Counted from the stretch's first letter, positions 7,754 to 17,649 are shown. The stretch is 64,000 nucleotides of DNA from an uncultured Eubacteriales bacterium (GCA_934643185.1 CAKUBN010000002.1:21607-85606); one strand, 5' to 3'. The notes: generated by a model not told the origin, from the sequence alone. Numbers and translations: made by a program.

Positions 7754-8986
7754 GTGTTAACATCACTCGCGTTCATTTTCCTCATCGGGCTTTCTATGGC
7801 GGCTGTCTGCCAAAAGCTCAAGCTGCCGCGCATCATCGGGATGCTTTTGACCGGCATTGTGCTTGGGCCGTATGTGCTCGATGTATTAGACCCTGCGATA
7901 CTCAATATTTCGGCGGAGCTGCGGCAGATGGCGCTTATTATCATTTTGATTAAGGCGGGACTTTCGCTTGACTTATCTGACCTGAAAAAGGTCGGCCGCC
8001 CGGCGGTGCTGATGGCGTTTTTACCGGCGAGCTTTGAGATACTGGGGTACTTTTTGCTCGCGCCCGTGCTGCTCGGCGTGACGCGCATAGAAGCTGCCGT
8101 GATGGGCGCGGTGCTTGGGGCGGTCTCGCCGGCGGTCGTTGTGCCGCGCATGGTGAAGCTGATGGACGAAAAATACGGCACGGAAAAGAGCATTCCGCAG
8201 ATGATCTTGGCGGGTGCTTCGTGCGACGACATTTTTGTGATCGTGCTGTTTTCCACATTCTCCGGCATGGCGCAGGGCGGCAGCGCGAACGTGATGGACT
8301 TTGTGAACATCCCGGTCTCGATCGTGCTGGGCGTCATTTTGGGCGCGGTGTTCGGGTTTATGCTGGCGTGGTTTTTCGAGACGGCGTACGCGCACAAAAA
8401 TCTCGTGCGCAACAGCATGAAGGTCATTGTGATCTTGGGCGTTTCGTTTTTGCTGATGGCGATTGAGACATGGGTGAAGCCGTGTGTTTCGGTTTCGGGG
8501 CTTTTGGCGGTCGTCAGCATGGCGTGCGTTTTGAAATTGCGCAGCGAAAAAACGGTGACGAAGCGGCTTTCGGAAAAATTCGGCAAGCTGTGGCTTGCGG
8601 CGGAGGTCATTTTGTTTGTGCTCGTCGGCGCGGCGGTGGACATTCGCTACACGCTGGAAGCGGGTATCATGGCGGTTTTGATGATCTTTTTAGCACTCGT
8701 GTTCCGCGCGGCGGGCGTGGCGCTGTGCTTAGTTAAAACGCCGCTCAGCTTTAAAGAGCGCATGTTCTGTGTGGTGGCGTACCTGCCGAAAGCGACGGTG
8801 CAGGCGGCCATCGGCTCCGTGCCGCTTGCGATGGGGCTGCCGTGCGGGAAGATCGTGCTTTCGGTGGCGGTGCTGGCGATCCTCATCACCGCGCCGCTTG
8901 GGGCGCTCGGCATGGACGTAAGCTATAAGAAGTGGCTGCAAAAGGAAAATGCGGAAGCGGAGGCGCTTTCTTTGGAGTGTGTGTAA
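7754..8986 (+). CDS. Cation:proton antiporter (CPA family)
   Basis: A 410-residue membrane protein with about 12 hydrophobic helices. It starts in the first helix at a GTG preceded by TGGAGGT. Landmarks of the Na+(K+)/H+ exchanger family include LPRIIGMLLTGIVLGP near residue 30, a polar GAVSPAVVVPRMV break in a mid-membrane helix, an acidic pair in GASCDDIFVIV that fits the ion-binding site, and LPKATVQAAIG near the C-terminus. It would swap Na+ or K+ for protons across the cytoplasmic membrane. No C-terminal RCK/TrkA-C domain is present. Ion preference cannot be read from the sequence. Confidence 0.88.
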   Translation: MLTSLAFIFLIGLSMAAVCQKLKLPRIIGMLLTGIVLGPYVLDVLDPAILNISAELRQMALIIILIKAGLSLDLSDLKKVGRPAVLMAFLPASFEILGYFLLAPVLLGVTRIEAAVMGAVLGAVSPAVVVPRMVKLMDEKYGTEKSIPQMILAGASCDDIFVIVLFSTFSGMAQGGSANVMDFVNIPVSIVLGVILGAVFGFMLAWFFETAYAHKNLVRNSMKVIVILGVSFLLMAIETWVKPCVSVSGLLAVVSMACVLKLRSEKTVTKRLSEKFGKLWLAAEVILFVLVGAAVDIRYTLEAGIMAVLMIFLALVFRAAGVALCLVKTPLSFKERMFCVVAYLPKATVQAAIGSVPLAMGLPCGKIVLSVAVLAILITAPLGALGMDVSYKKWLQKENAEAEALSLECV

Positions 8987-9020
8987 AAATCCTATTTCGT
9001 ACTTTTATTTTTGTAACCGC

Positions 9021-9049
9021 TTGAAAAATGGGAGAAAAGGTGTTAGAAT
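9021..9049 (+). promoter_or_regulatory. Extended -10 promoter for the MATE gene at 9116
   Basis: TTGAAA (9021-9026), 17-base spacer and TAGAAT (9044-9049), with a TG one base before the -10 hexamer. Confidence 0.7.
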
Positions 9050-9115
9050 GGGCGTGTGCGCGTTTAGAGCGCGGTTTAAGAATAGGCGTTATAGGGTATC
9101 AAAGGGGGAGGACGT

Positions 9116-10498
9116 TTGGAAAAAACAAAAAACGGGATCACGGAAGGTGTTATTTGGAAACAGCTTTTGCTTTTCTTCTTTCCGATCTTGATCGGCACTT
9201 TTTTTCAGCAGTTGTATAACACGGTTGACACGATCATTGTCGGTCAGTTTGTCGGCACCGAGGCGTTGGCGGCTGTGGGCACGACGGGCACGGTCATCAA
9301 CCTGCTTGTAGGCTTTTTTGTCGGCGTAGCTTCCGGCGCGACGGTCATTATTTCGCAATATTTCGGCGCAAACGACCGCGAAAATCTTTCTAAATCTGTC
9401 CACACGTCCATGGCGCTGGCGGTGGCAGGCGGCGTTGTCATTATGGTCATCGGCATTGTGACGGCGCGCCCGACAATGCTGGCGATGGGTGTGCCGGACG
9501 ACATCATGGATGACGCGGTTTTGTACATGAACGTATATTATCTTGGCATCATCGGCAACCTGATTTATAATATCGGCACAGGTGTTCTGCGCGCCATCGG
9601 CGACAGCCGTATGCCGCTGTACGTTTTGATTGTGTGCTGCCTTGCAAACGTGGTACTCGATTTATTGTTCGTGGTGGTGTTTCACTGGGGTGTGTTCGGT
9701 GTAGCGTTTGCGACGATTCTATCGCAGCTGATCAGCGCCGTGCTTTTGATGATCCGCCTGATGGGCACGCAGGAAGCATACCGTGTGGAGCTGCGCAAAA
9801 TTCGCTTTCACAAGGACATTCTAAAGAATGTGGTCCGCATCGGCCTGCCGGCCGGCTTGCAGTCTGTGATGTATTCATTCTCGAATATCCTCATTCAGGC
9901 GAGCATCAACAGCTTTGGCACGACAGCTATCGCGGCCTGGGCGGCCATCGGCAAGATTGACGGCTTTATCTGGATGGTGATGAACGCGTTTGGCATTGCG
10001 GTGACGACATTTGCCGGGCAGAACTTCGGCGCACGCCAGTATGACCGCATGAAGCGCTGCACGCGTGTGGGCCTTGGCATGTGCCTTGGCACGATCATCG
10101 CGCTTTCCGCGCTGCTGTTTATTTTCCGCTATCAGCTTTTGATGTTCTTTACGGGCGATGCGGAGGTTGTGAATATCGGTGCGCAGTTCTATTTGGTGTT
10201 GGCGCCGTCCTACTTTACGTTTGTTTTTATCGAGATTTTGTCCGGCGCGATTCGCGGTGCCGGCGAGGCTTTGCAGCCGATGCTCATCACCTGCATCGGC
10301 GTATGCGGTCTGCGCGTAGTGTGGATATTGCTTATGGTTCCATATTGGCACACGATGCAGATGGTCGCGATGAACTACCCGGTATCATGGGTCATCACGG
10401 CGGTGATCTTCGTTATTTATTATTTGCGAGGCAAGTGGCTTGACCGCTGCATCAAACGCGAGCACGACCCGCAGCATGGCACTGCGACGGAAGCGTAA
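9116..10498 (+). CDS. MATE family efflux transporter
   Basis: Multidrug and toxin extrusion exporter driven by an H+ or Na+ gradient. The 460-residue protein has 12 predicted helices in two six-helix halves. Typical DinF/NorM-like landmarks are FFQQLYNTVDTIIVGQFVG in helix 1-2 and GNLIYNIGTGVLRAIGDSRMP in the first half, and FAGQNFGARQYDRM in the second half. The TTG start is set by a strong GGGGGAGG site 5 bases away. It is transcribed alone, between its own promoter and a strong terminator. Substrate unknown. Confidence 0.92.
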   Translation: MEKTKNGITEGVIWKQLLLFFFPILIGTFFQQLYNTVDTIIVGQFVGTEALAAVGTTGTVINLLVGFFVGVASGATVIISQYFGANDRENLSKSVHTSMALAVAGGVVIMVIGIVTARPTMLAMGVPDDIMDDAVLYMNVYYLGIIGNLIYNIGTGVLRAIGDSRMPLYVLIVCCLANVVLDLLFVVVFHWGVFGVAFATILSQLISAVLLMIRLMGTQEAYRVELRKIRFHKDILKNVVRIGLPAGLQSVMYSFSNILIQASINSFGTTAIAAWAAIGKIDGFIWMVMNAFGIAVTTFAGQNFGARQYDRMKRCTRVGLGMCLGTIIALSALLFIFRYQLLMFFTGDAEVVNIGAQFYLVLAPSYFTFVFIEILSGAIRGAGEALQPMLITCIGVCGLRVVWILLMVPYWHTMQMVAMNYPVSWVITAVIFVIYYLRGKWLDRCIKREHDPQHGTATEA

Positions 10499-10501
10499 AG
10501 C

Positions 10502-10536
10502 AAAAAGCATCTCGGCTAAGCCGAGATGCTTTTTTT
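10502..10536. terminator. Intrinsic terminator, bidirectional
   Basis: A long perfect stem (AAAAAGCATCTCGGCT with its complement) around a 2-4 base loop followed by T7. It ends the MATE gene and sits against the stop of the convergent phosphatase gene. Confidence 0.9.
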
Positions 10537-11065
10537 ATAGATCAAACTCCATGATGCCGCAGTTTGGAAGCTTGAAGGCGGCGTAGTCGGTGTTTTTGAC
10601 ATCTAAGAAATAGGTGCGGATCATGCGGCAGATGCCGCCGTGGCAGACGAGGAGCGTGGTGGGACCGTTTTCGGCTTTCAGCTTGTTTAAAAGCGGGTAG
10701 AGCCGACCGGCTAAGTCCAGCATGGATTCGCCGCCGGGGTAGCGTACGGCGAACTCGCGCTTATTTGCGTTGAACGCTTCGCCGTCCCAGTCGGTATTTT
10801 CGTAGATGCCGTAGTTTTGCTCGATGAGCCGCTGTTCGGTCTCGATGGTATCTATGCCGATCTCGTCTGCGATGAGTCTTGCGGTGTGTTGGGCGCGCAG
10901 GAGCGGGGAGGCGATGATGCGCTTGATGCCTTTATCTTGGAGGCTGCGCCCGGCTTCTTTTGCCTGCGCGATGCCTTTTTCGGTGAGGTCGATATTCGTG
11001 AGGCCGCAGACGCGGTGCGCAGCGTTCATGGGTGTTTCGCCGTGGCGTGTGACGTACAGTTTCAT
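10535..11065 (-). CDS. Histidine phosphatase family protein (phosphoglycerate mutase-like)
   Basis: The 176-residue protein shows the branch-2 hallmark TRHGET at residues 6-11, with the phospho-accepting histidine H8, and the second catalytic histidine in LLVCHGGICR near residue 140. The conserved arginine region IIASPLLRAQHTA is also present. Members include phosphoglycerate mutases, cobalamin (CobC) and generic phosphatases; the short length favours a small-molecule phosphatase over the glycolytic enzyme. It is the last gene of a five-gene minus-strand run that includes DAHP synthase. Confidence 0.88.
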   Translation of the reverse strand: MKLYVTRHGETPMNAAHRVCGLTNIDLTEKGIAQAKEAGRSLQDKGIKRIIASPLLRAQHTARLIADEIGIDTIETEQRLIEQNYGIYENTDWDGEAFNANKREFAVRYPGGESMLDLAGRLYPLLNKLKAENGPTTLLVCHGGICRMIRTYFLDVKNTDYAAFKLPNCGIMEFDL

Positions 11066-11078
11066 CTTACAACTCCCT

Positions 11079-12110
11079 TTACGCTTTTTCCGCGATGCTG
11101 TAAAGCAGCTTTTCGGTGTCTTCCCAGCCGAGGCAGGGGTCTGTGATGGATTTGCCGTGGATCATCTCCGGGCAAATCTTCTGCGCGCCCTCGAAGAGGT
11201 AGCTTTCAATCATGACGCCCTTGACGAGCTTGTGTATGGCGGGGTCGTAGGAACGGCTGTGCAGCACCTCGCTGACGATGCGGATCTGCTCTTTGAACTT
11301 TTTGCCGGAATTCGAGTGGTTGACATCCACGACGCAGGCGGGATTTTCGAGCCCGCTTTCTTCGTAGAGGGAAGCGAGACGTTTTAAATCCTCGTAGTGG
11401 TAGTTCGGGATAGTTGTGCCGTATTTATCAACGCCGCCGCGCAAAATAGCGTGGGCGAGCGGGTTGCCGGTAGTGGTGACGTCGCACCCGCGATAGATGA
11501 AGTTGTGCGCGCTTTGGGCGGCTTTGATGGAGTTCATCATAACGGAAAGATCGCCGGAGGTGGGGTTTTTCATGCCGGCGGGGATATCCATGGAGCTTGC
11601 AGTCAGACGGTGCTGCTGGTTTTCGACCGAGCGCGCGCCGATGGCTTCATAGGACAGAAGGTCATCCAAATAGCTGCGGTTTTCGGGGTACAGCATTTCG
11701 TCTGCGCATGTGAGGCCGGTCTCCTCAATGGCGCGCATGTGCATTTTGCGGATGGCGATGATGCCGCCGAGCAGGTCAGGGGCTTTATCGGGGTCCGGCT
11801 GGTGCAGCATGCCCTTGTAGCCCTCGCCCGTGGTGCGGGGCTTATTGGTGTAGATGCGTGGAATCAGAATGAGGCGGTCTTTCACCTGCTCGTTCACACG
11901 GGCAAGGCGGCGGGTGTATTCGCAGACGCTTTCTTCGTTATCCGCCGAGCAGGGGCCGACGATGACGAGAAATTTATCGGACTCTCCGCGGAACACGGCG
12001 GCAATCTCTTTATCGCGCGCGGCTTTGATTTCTTTGATGTGCTCCGGGACGGGAAATTCGGCTTTGAGGGCCGCCGGGTTCGGCAGCTCTTTGTTAATGG
12101 TCATGGACAT
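11079..12110 (-). CDS. 3-deoxy-7-phosphoheptulonate synthase (DAHP synthase, class I)
   Basis: It condenses phosphoenolpyruvate and erythrose-4-phosphate, the entry step to aromatic amino acids. The 343-residue protein is of the AroG/AroF/AroH type: VIVGPCSADNEE near residue 50, PRIYTNKPRTTGEGYKG, the metal/substrate loop IGARSVENQQHR, CDVTTTGNPLAHAILRGG and the VDVNHSNSGKK metal site. The first ATG is chosen because AAAGGAG lies 7 bases upstream. Which aromatic amino acid inhibits it cannot be told from this reading. Neighbouring genes are not part of the shikimate pathway. Confidence 0.95.
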   Translation of the reverse strand: MSMTINKELPNPAALKAEFPVPEHIKEIKAARDKEIAAVFRGESDKFLVIVGPCSADNEESVCEYTRRLARVNEQVKDRLILIPRIYTNKPRTTGEGYKGMLHQPDPDKAPDLLGGIIAIRKMHMRAIEETGLTCADEMLYPENRSYLDDLLSYEAIGARSVENQQHRLTASSMDIPAGMKNPTSGDLSVMMNSIKAAQSAHNFIYRGCDVTTTGNPLAHAILRGGVDKYGTTIPNYHYEDLKRLASLYEESGLENPACVVDVNHSNSGKKFKEQIRIVSEVLHSRSYDPAIHKLVKGVMIESYLFEGAQKICPEMIHGKSITDPCLGWEDTEKLLYSIAEKA

Positions 12111-12126
12111 AGGGGTGCTCCTTTGA

Positions 12127-12573
12127 TTACTCGAGTTCTGTATTTTGCGCTAAATAGCGGGCGATGGCTTCGTCGCTGTACGAGAGCAGATGCCCGTAAC
12201 GCACGGCGATTTGGCGGCGGTTTTCGCCCGTATAGTTGTTTTCGGCGATGAGGGTTTGTTTATCGTGTTGGATGCTTAAGAATTCTTCGAGGTCACGGTC
12301 TTCGCGGTAGAAAACGATGTTTTGCTTGCCGCGGTTCAACGAGACCGGGAAAAGGTCGGTGATGAGCGGTTCTTTTAAATAATACGCTTTGCAGCCGTAC
12401 TTTCGGGCGACTGCTTCACACGCGGGGAGAAAATCTGCGCCGAGTGCGTTTTGAAGTTCGTCTTCTGTGAACGGGTGGCTGAGCGCGATGCGCTTTACGC
12501 CGGCACGGACAACCTCGCAGAATGCCTCGCACACGCCGAGTGCGAAGGAATAAGCATCGATTTGTTTGGACAT
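12127..12573 (-). CDS. Conserved-looking protein of unknown function
   Basis: I do not recognise this 148-residue protein. It is soluble, without signal peptide or membrane segment. It contains three cysteines (two early, in GVCEAFCE, and one mid-protein), an SHPFTEDE stretch and a C-terminal helical part. It lies 16 bases upstream of the DAHP synthase gene and 14 bases downstream of the SDR gene, so it is an internal gene of the operon and likely real. A metabolic accessory role is only a guess. Confidence 0.6.
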   Translation of the reverse strand: MSKQIDAYSFALGVCEAFCEVVRAGVKRIALSHPFTEDELQNALGADFLPACEAVARKYGCKAYYLKEPLITDLFPVSLNRGKQNIVFYREDRDLEEFLSIQHDKQTLIAENNYTGENRRQIAVRYGHLLSYSDEAIARYLAQNTELE

Positions 12574-12587
12574 GGTAAATATTCTCC

Positions 12588-13310
12588 TTAACGCCAGCCG
12601 CCCGAAATGACGAGCGTTTCACCGGTGATGTACGGGCTTTCGGCTAAAAATCTGACGCCTGCGGCGACCTCTGCCGGGGTGCCTGCGCGCCCGAGGGGAA
12701 TCTCCTCGCACAGCGCTTTTTTCTCGTCTTCGGACAAATGGGCGTTCATTTTGGTATCGATATAACCGGGTGCGACGGCATTGACGGTGATGTTCGACGG
12801 GGCGAGCTCCAAGGCCAGTGCGCGGGTGAGCCCGAGCATACCGGCCTTGGCGGCGGAATATGCGACTTCCATTGCCGCGCCGCTCACGCCCCAAATGGAC
12901 GAGACATTGACGATAGCGCCGGATTTTTGGCGGATCATGGAGCGGGACGCGCATTGCGAGAGGTAAACGGCGGAGGACAGATTCGTGTCGCACAAAGTTT
13001 TCCACTGTGCGGGCGTCATGGTGTCGAAAAAATCGACGAGCGAGATGCCGGCGGCGTTGACGAGAACGTCAATATGCCCGAGTTTTTTTTCGGTGTCCGC
13101 CCACACGCGCTCGCATGCGGCGGGGTCGGAAAGGTCGCCGCAGACGGGATAGGCTTCGATGCCGTTTGATTTGAAAGTTTCGGCAAGCTGATTTACATTT
13201 TCAATGTGCTTTGCGCCGTGGAGCGCGAGGGCGTAACCTGCGGCGGCGAATTCTTTTGCGATGGCAGCGCCGATCTCACCCGACGCGCCGGTGACTAAAA
13301 CTGTTTTCAT
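12588..13310 (-). CDS. SDR family oxidoreductase (FabG-like)
   Basis: Classical short-chain dehydrogenase/reductase of 240 residues. The nucleotide-binding motif TGASGEIG is at residues 7-14, NAAG at 85-88, and the catalytic set N110, S138, Y151 and K155 is complete. The C-terminal VAPGYIDTKM is also typical. It resembles 3-oxoacyl-ACP reductase, but no other fatty-acid gene is nearby, so the substrate is open. Its start overlaps the rsmE stop by four bases. Confidence 0.92.
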   Translation of the reverse strand: MKTVLVTGASGEIGAAIAKEFAAAGYALALHGAKHIENVNQLAETFKSNGIEAYPVCGDLSDPAACERVWADTEKKLGHIDVLVNAAGISLVDFFDTMTPAQWKTLCDTNLSSAVYLSQCASRSMIRQKSGAIVNVSSIWGVSGAAMEVAYSAAKAGMLGLTRALALELAPSNITVNAVAPGYIDTKMNAHLSEDEKKALCEEIPLGRAGTPAEVAAGVRFLAESPYITGETLVISGGWR

Positions 13311-14044
13311 TGCATATTCCCCGTGATGTACATTAAAACGGAAAGCGCCGCAAGCGGTGCAGTTTCTGTTCTTAAAATGCGTGGGCCGAGCGTGGCGGAT
13401 GCAGCGCCGTATTGTTTAGCGAGCTGCACTTCGGCAGCGTCAAAGCCGCCCTCCGGGCCGATGAAGACGGAAACTTCGGCCTCATCGGGGGAGACGAGCG
13501 CGCCGAGCGCTTCGCCTCCGCCTTCGTAGAATAAAATCTTTTTGCCGGGTGCGGTTCTGAGCGCGGACTCTAAATCGGTCATTTTACCGATTTCCGGGAT
13601 GATGCCGCGGCCGCTCTGCTTTGCGGCTTCAAGCGCGATGCGCTGCAAACGCTCTTGTTTTTTTGAAACGGATTTTGCATCCGGCCGGGAAACGCTGCGG
13701 GAAGTCAAAACGGGCACAATCTTCGTGACGCCGAGCTCCACGGCTTTTTGTGTGATGAGCTCCAGTTTATCGGCCTTCGGCATACCGGGGTACAGCGTGA
13801 CGCGCAGGGCGGGTTCGCTTCTGTTTTTAAACTTATCGGTAAGGCGCACCATGACGGTATCGCCCGTGATGCTTTCAATTTCGCCTGTGTAGTCGGTGCC
13901 GGCACCGTCCGAAAGCGTGAGGGCGTCGCCCGTGTGCATGCGCAGGGAGCGGGCGATGTGGCGGCCGTCTTCACCGTCTATGACGGCAGAGCCTACGGAC
14001 GCGGCTTCGTCAAACTGCACGGCAGATGTAAAAAATCTCGGCAT
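13307..14044 (-). CDS. rsmE: 16S rRNA (uracil(1498)-N(3))-methyltransferase
   Basis: RsmE methylates U1498 of 16S rRNA in the small subunit. The 245-residue protein has an N-terminal PUA-like domain (RFFTSAVQ, DGRHIARSLRMHTGD) and a C-terminal SPOUT/trefoil-knot domain with the signature FIGPEGGFDAAE and LGPRILRTETAPLAAL. It is the first gene of the minus-strand operon. The ATG follows AAGGAG. Its upstream region is shared with the divergent lepA promoter. Confidence 0.95.
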   Translation of the reverse strand: MPRFFTSAVQFDEAASVGSAVIDGEDGRHIARSLRMHTGDALTLSDGAGTDYTGEIESITGDTVMVRLTDKFKNRSEPALRVTLYPGMPKADKLELITQKAVELGVTKIVPVLTSRSVSRPDAKSVSKKQERLQRIALEAAKQSGRGIIPEIGKMTDLESALRTAPGKKILFYEGGGEALGALVSPDEAEVSVFIGPEGGFDAAEVQLAKQYGAASATLGPRILRTETAPLAALSVLMYITGNMQ

Positions 14045-14092
14045 ATCGGTTCTCCTTATGGAACCACGTATACGCGTGGTTTTGTCTTTTCT

Positions 14093-14122
14093 ATGATACC
14101 ACGTTTAGGCAGAAAAGCGCAA
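14093..14122 (-). promoter_or_regulatory. Putative promoter for the rsmE operon
   Basis: On the minus strand, TTGCGC (14117-14122), an 18-base spacer and TATCAT (14093-14098). A small hairpin (ACCACG with CGTGGT, 14063-14080) lies in the resulting leader just before the rsmE ribosome binding site. Confidence 0.5.
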
Positions 14123-14165
14123 GGTGTGAAGCACCTTAAAATGCGGACTTTTTCAAAAGCAGTCA

Positions 14166-14194
14166 TTGCGCAAACGATGCGAAAATGCTATACT
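14166..14194 (+). promoter_or_regulatory. Extended -10 promoter for lepA
   Basis: TTGCGC (14166-14171), 17-base spacer and TATACT (14189-14194) preceded by TGC, 35 bases before the lepA start. Confidence 0.7.
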
Positions 14195-14228
14195 TAACCA
14201 TGTATACTTCTAAAGAGGAGAATCACGC

Positions 14229-16031
14229 TTGGAACAGAGTAAAATTCGCAATTTCAGCATCATTGCACATATTGACCACGGCAAAAGCACGCTTGCCGAC
14301 CGCATTTTGGAGCAGACCGAGGCAGTCGCGAAGCGCGACATGGAAGACCAGATCCTCGACAACATGGATCTGGAGCGCGAGCGCGGCATCACCATCAAGG
14401 CGCATGCTGTGACGCTCGTCTACCGCGCGAACGACGGCGAGGCATATACGTTCAACCTTATCGATACCCCGGGTCACGTGGACTTTAACTACGAGGTTTC
14501 CCGCTCACTTGCGGCCTGTGAGGGCGCGGTGCTGGTGGTAGACGCTTCTCAGGGCATTGAGGCGCAGACGCTTGCAAACACGTACCTTGCGGTGGACGCA
14601 GGCCTTGAGGTCGTACCGGTATTGAACAAGATCGATCTGATTTCCGCGGACCCGGACAAGGTTGCAGCGGAGATTGAGGACGTCATCGGTATTCCGGCAG
14701 AGGACGCGCCGCGCATCAGCGCGAAAACGGGCCTCAACATCAAAGCCGTTATGGAGAAAATCGTGACGGATATTCCCGCACCGCAGGGCGACCCGAACAT
14801 GCCGCTGCGCGCACTGATTTTCGACTCCTACTATGACGCATACCGCGGCGTTATCGCGTATGTGCGTATTAAAGAGGGAACGGTGCACCCCGGCGACACC
14901 ATCCGCATGATGGCGGTGGGCAGTGAGTTCACCGTGGTGGAGTGCGGCATTCTGCGCGCGACGTCTTTGGAGCCCGCAAAGAGCCTTTCCGCGGGCGAAG
15001 TCGGCTACATTACGGCATCGATCAAAAACGTGCGCGAGGCGCGCGTGGGCGACACCATTACGCTGGCGGACAGACCGGCGGCAGAGCCGCTGCCCGGTTA
15101 CCGTGCGGTGCAGCCGATGGTTTTCTGTGGCGTGTACCCGGCAGACGGTGCACACTATGCAGACCTTAGAGATGCGCTCGAAAAATTGCAGCTGAACGAC
15201 GCGGCGCTGACGTTTGAGCCGGAGACTTCCGTGGCGCTCGGCTTCGGCTTCCGCTGCGGCTTTTTGGGACTGCTGCACATGGAGATCATTCAGGAGCGTC
15301 TGGAGAGAGAATATAACCTTGACCTCATCACAACCGCGCCGAGCGTTGTGTACCACATTACAAAGACGGACGGCACAAAGCTTTCCATCGATAACCCGAC
15401 GAATTACCCTGATCCCTCGCACATTGCACTGGCGGAGGAGCCGATTGCGAACGCGCACATTTACTCCCCGACAGAATTTGTGGGTAACATCATGGAGCTT
15501 TGTCAGGACAGACGCGGTATTTTCAAGGATATGAAATACATTGACACCGACCGTGTGGATATCCACTATGAGCTGCCGCTCAATGAAATTATCTACGATT
15601 TCTTCGACGCGCTGAAATCCCGCACGCGCGGCTACGCGTCGTTTGACTATGAGCTCATCGGCTACCGCAAGAGCGAGCTTGTGAAGCTGGATATTATGCT
15701 GAACGGCGAAGTGGTGGACGCGCTTTCGTTTATCATCCACGCGGAAAAGGCGTACCCGCGCGCCCGCAAGATGGTGGAAAAGCTGAAGGAGAAAATTCCG
15801 CGCCAGTTGTTTGAGGTGCCGGTGCAGGCGTGCATCGGCGGCAAGATCATCGCGCGTGAGACCGTTAAAGCGATGCGCAAGGACGTTTTGGCGAAGTGCT
15901 ACGGCGGTGACATCACCCGTAAAAAGAAGCTGCTGGAAAAACAGAAGGAAGGCAAGAAACGCATGCGTCAGCTGGGCACGGTAGAAGTACCGCAGGAGGC
16001 GTTTATGGCGGTTCTGAAGCTTGATGAATAA
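14229..16031 (+). CDS. lepA: Elongation factor 4 (LepA)
   Basis: LepA is a translational GTPase involved in 30S assembly and in rescuing stalled elongation. The 600-residue product has the G1 motif AHIDHGKST (residues 13-21), G3 DTPGHVDF, G4 NKID, the LepA-specific [14 protein letters not shown] and the C-terminal lysine-rich [21 protein letters not shown] region that is unique to this factor. Length is normal. The start is TTG at 14229, set by TAAAGAGGAG and by the conserved opening [15 protein letters not shown]. hemW overlaps its end. Confidence 0.97.
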   Translation: MEQSKIRNFSIIAHIDHGKSTLADRILEQTEAVAKRDMEDQILDNMDLERERGITIKAHAVTLVYRANDGEAYTFNLIDTPGHVDFNYEVSRSLAACEGAVLVVDASQGIEAQTLANTYLAVDAGLEVVPVLNKIDLISADPDKVAAEIEDVIGIPAEDAPRISAKTGLNIKAVMEKIVTDIPAPQGDPNMPLRALIFDSYYDAYRGVIAYVRIKEGTVHPGDTIRMMAVGSEFTVVECGILRATSLEPAKSLSAGEVGYITASIKNVREARVGDTITLADRPAAEPLPGYRAVQPMVFCGVYPADGAHYADLRDALEKLQLNDAALTFEPETSVALGFGFRCGFLGLLHMEIIQERLEREYNLDLITTAPSVVYHITKTDGTKLSIDNPTNYPDPSHIALAEEPIANAHIYSPTEFVGNIMELCQDRRGIFKDMKYIDTDRVDIHYELPLNEIIYDFFDALKSRTRGYASFDYELIGYRKSELVKLDIMLNGEVVDALSFIIHAEKAYPRARKMVEKLKEKIPRQLFEVPVQACIGGKIIARETVKAMRKDVLAKCYGGDITRKKKLLEKQKEGKKRMRQLGTVEVPQEAFMAVLKLDE

Positions 16032-17136
16032 ACCGTTTTCGCTGTATATCCACATTCCGTTTTGCAAAAGCAAGTGCCCGTATTGCGATTTCTACTCCGC
16101 GCGGTCGGAAGACGACGACGTATTTGACCGCTATTTGGCGGCGCTGTGTGCGCGGCTTGCAGTGTACGGTGAAAAATACGGCGAACGGCTGTTGCATACG
16201 GTATATTTTGGCGGCGGCACGCCGAGTGTGTTCGGTGCGAAAAGACTGTGCCGCGTGCTCGAAAAAGTGAAAGAACAGTTTAATGTTGCCGAAAACGCGG
16301 AAATCACGACGGAGTGCAACCCGGCGGATGTAGACGTTTCGTTTTTTGAAACGCTGAAACGCGGCGGGTTCAACCGTATTTCAATGGGTATGCAGTCCGC
16401 AAACGAAGCGGAATTGAAAATTCTCGGCCGCAGGCACACGGCGGAAACCGTGCGGGAAGCGGTGAAAGCGGCGAGAGAAGCGGGCATCGACAATGTTTCG
16501 GTCGATTTGATGCTCGGCCTGCCGAACTCGAGTTTGGAGACACTGAAAAGCTCGATCGATTTTTGCGCTGCACTCGAGGCCGACCATGTTTCCGCGTATA
16601 TTTTAAAGATAGAGCCCGGTACGCCGTTTGCAAAGCAAGAGCTTAATCTGCCCGATGAGGACAGCACGGCAGACCAGTATTTGTTTGCCGTAAACGAGCT
16701 TAAAAAGCGCGGGTACGACCAGTATGAGATCAGCAATTTTGCGCGGCCGGGCAAAGAGAGCCGACACAATTTGCAGTATTGGCGGTGCGGGGAATATTTG
16801 GGGCTCGGTCCCGCGGCGCACTCCTTTATGGAGGGCAGGCGATTTTATTTCCCACGCGATTTAGAGGGCTTTTTTAACGGCAATGCGCCCACAGACGACG
16901 GCGCCGGCGGCGGTTTTTCGGAATTTGCGATGCTGGCCCTGCGGCTGACCGAGGGGCTGCAAAGAGAAGTCTGCAAAGCGCGCTTTGAAAACGGCGGTGC
17001 GCTGTTTGATGAGGTGGCGGAAAACTGCAAGCGTTTGCCGAAAAGCCTTGTACATGTGAATCACGAGCGAATTTCGCTGACCGCGGAGGGCTTTTTGGTC
17101 TCCAACGCGATCTTGGCGGAGATTTTGCCGGAATAA
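16024..17136 (+). CDS. hemW: Radical SAM heme chaperone HemW
   Basis: HemW binds heme and passes it to target proteins; it was long misannotated as oxygen-independent coproporphyrinogen oxidase. The 370-residue product has CxxxCxxC at C14, C18 and C21 followed by D-F ([10 protein letters not shown]), YFGGGTPS, and the HemW C-terminal domain with GLGPAAHSF and LRLTEGL. The coproporphyrinogen-specific extra N-terminal residues of HemN are absent. It overlaps lepA by eight bases; lepA-hemW is a common Firmicute pair, often followed by hrcA-grpE-dnaK-dnaJ, which is not the case here. Confidence 0.93.
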   Translation: MNKPFSLYIHIPFCKSKCPYCDFYSARSEDDDVFDRYLAALCARLAVYGEKYGERLLHTVYFGGGTPSVFGAKRLCRVLEKVKEQFNVAENAEITTECNPADVDVSFFETLKRGGFNRISMGMQSANEAELKILGRRHTAETVREAVKAAREAGIDNVSVDLMLGLPNSSLETLKSSIDFCAALEADHVSAYILKIEPGTPFAKQELNLPDEDSTADQYLFAVNELKKRGYDQYEISNFARPGKESRHNLQYWRCGEYLGLGPAAHSFMEGRRFYFPRDLEGFFNGNAPTDDGAGGGFSEFAMLALRLTEGLQREVCKARFENGGALFDEVAENCKRLPKSLVHVNHERISLTAEGFLVSNAILAEILPE

Positions 17137-17138
17137 AG

Positions 17139-17177
17139 AAAAATTCTCCTTTGGCTGCGGAGCCGAGGGAGAATTTT
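17139..17177 (+). terminator. Intrinsic terminator after hemW
   Basis: A long stem (AAAAATTCTCC arm with GGGAGAATTTTT, continued by GGCT with AGCC, a few G-U pairs) with a four-base top loop and a T6 run, starting three bases after the hemW stop. Confidence 0.85.
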
Positions 17178-17183
17178 TTCGTT

Positions 17184-17645
17184 TTATTTATTTTTCTTTT
17201 CCCTGAAAATCAAGCGGAAAATCAGGCGGACGAGCGGGCCGCAGTAGAACATCTGCCACAGCACGGCGCACGGGAAGTTCATGCCCCATGTCTGAATGAA
17301 TGTGCCGAACGTATGCGTATCTTTAAAAAGTATGGTTGCGATAAGGCTCATGATAGGGCACATGATGCAGCAAATGCAGATGGAGACGGCATAGGTGATG
17401 AACTGCGGGCGGTCTGTGGGCTTCATAAACGAAAACGCAAGGCGTCTTGCAAGCTTGCCGACGACGAAAAACTCCAGAATAAACGCGATCGGCGCCATGA
17501 TGGGAAGCTCATGCAGGGCGAGCAGAAAGGTCTCATTCGCAACACCGCCGGTGTTCAGCGCGACGTTGTAGACGATCATGCCGTAGACCATGATAACGGC
17601 CATGATGGCGGTGAAGACGGCGTCCTGTACTTTGTTTTTGGGCAT
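17184..17645 (-). CDS. DUF2798-type small membrane protein
   Basis: A 153-residue protein with four hydrophobic segments, arranged as two similar two-helix halves (opening KNKVQDAVFTAIMAVIMVYG and MSLIATILF later), which fits the DUF2798 family of unknown function. The start at 17645 is chosen because AGGAGGA lies 6 bases upstream; a longer in-frame start would add 12 residues. It is a single gene. Its ribosome binding site is the 3' arm of an 18-base inverted repeat in the leader (see next entry), so translation may be regulated. Confidence 0.75.
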   Translation of the reverse strand: MPKNKVQDAVFTAIMAVIMVYGMIVYNVALNTGGVANETFLLALHELPIMAPIAFILEFFVVGKLARRLAFSFMKPTDRPQFITYAVSICICCIMCPIMSLIATILFKDTHTFGTFIQTWGMNFPCAVLWQMFYCGPLVRLIFRLIFREKKNK

Positions 17646-17649
17646 AAAA

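Noticed and set aside
14063..14080. Hairpin ACCACG/CGTGGT followed by a T-rich stretch on the plus strand
   Set aside because: Looks like a terminator, but no plus-strand gene lies upstream; it is in the leader of the divergent rsmE operon.
14505..16073. 522-codon open frame antisense to lepA
   Set aside because: Same reason: composition is a mirror of lepA codons and no family motif is present.
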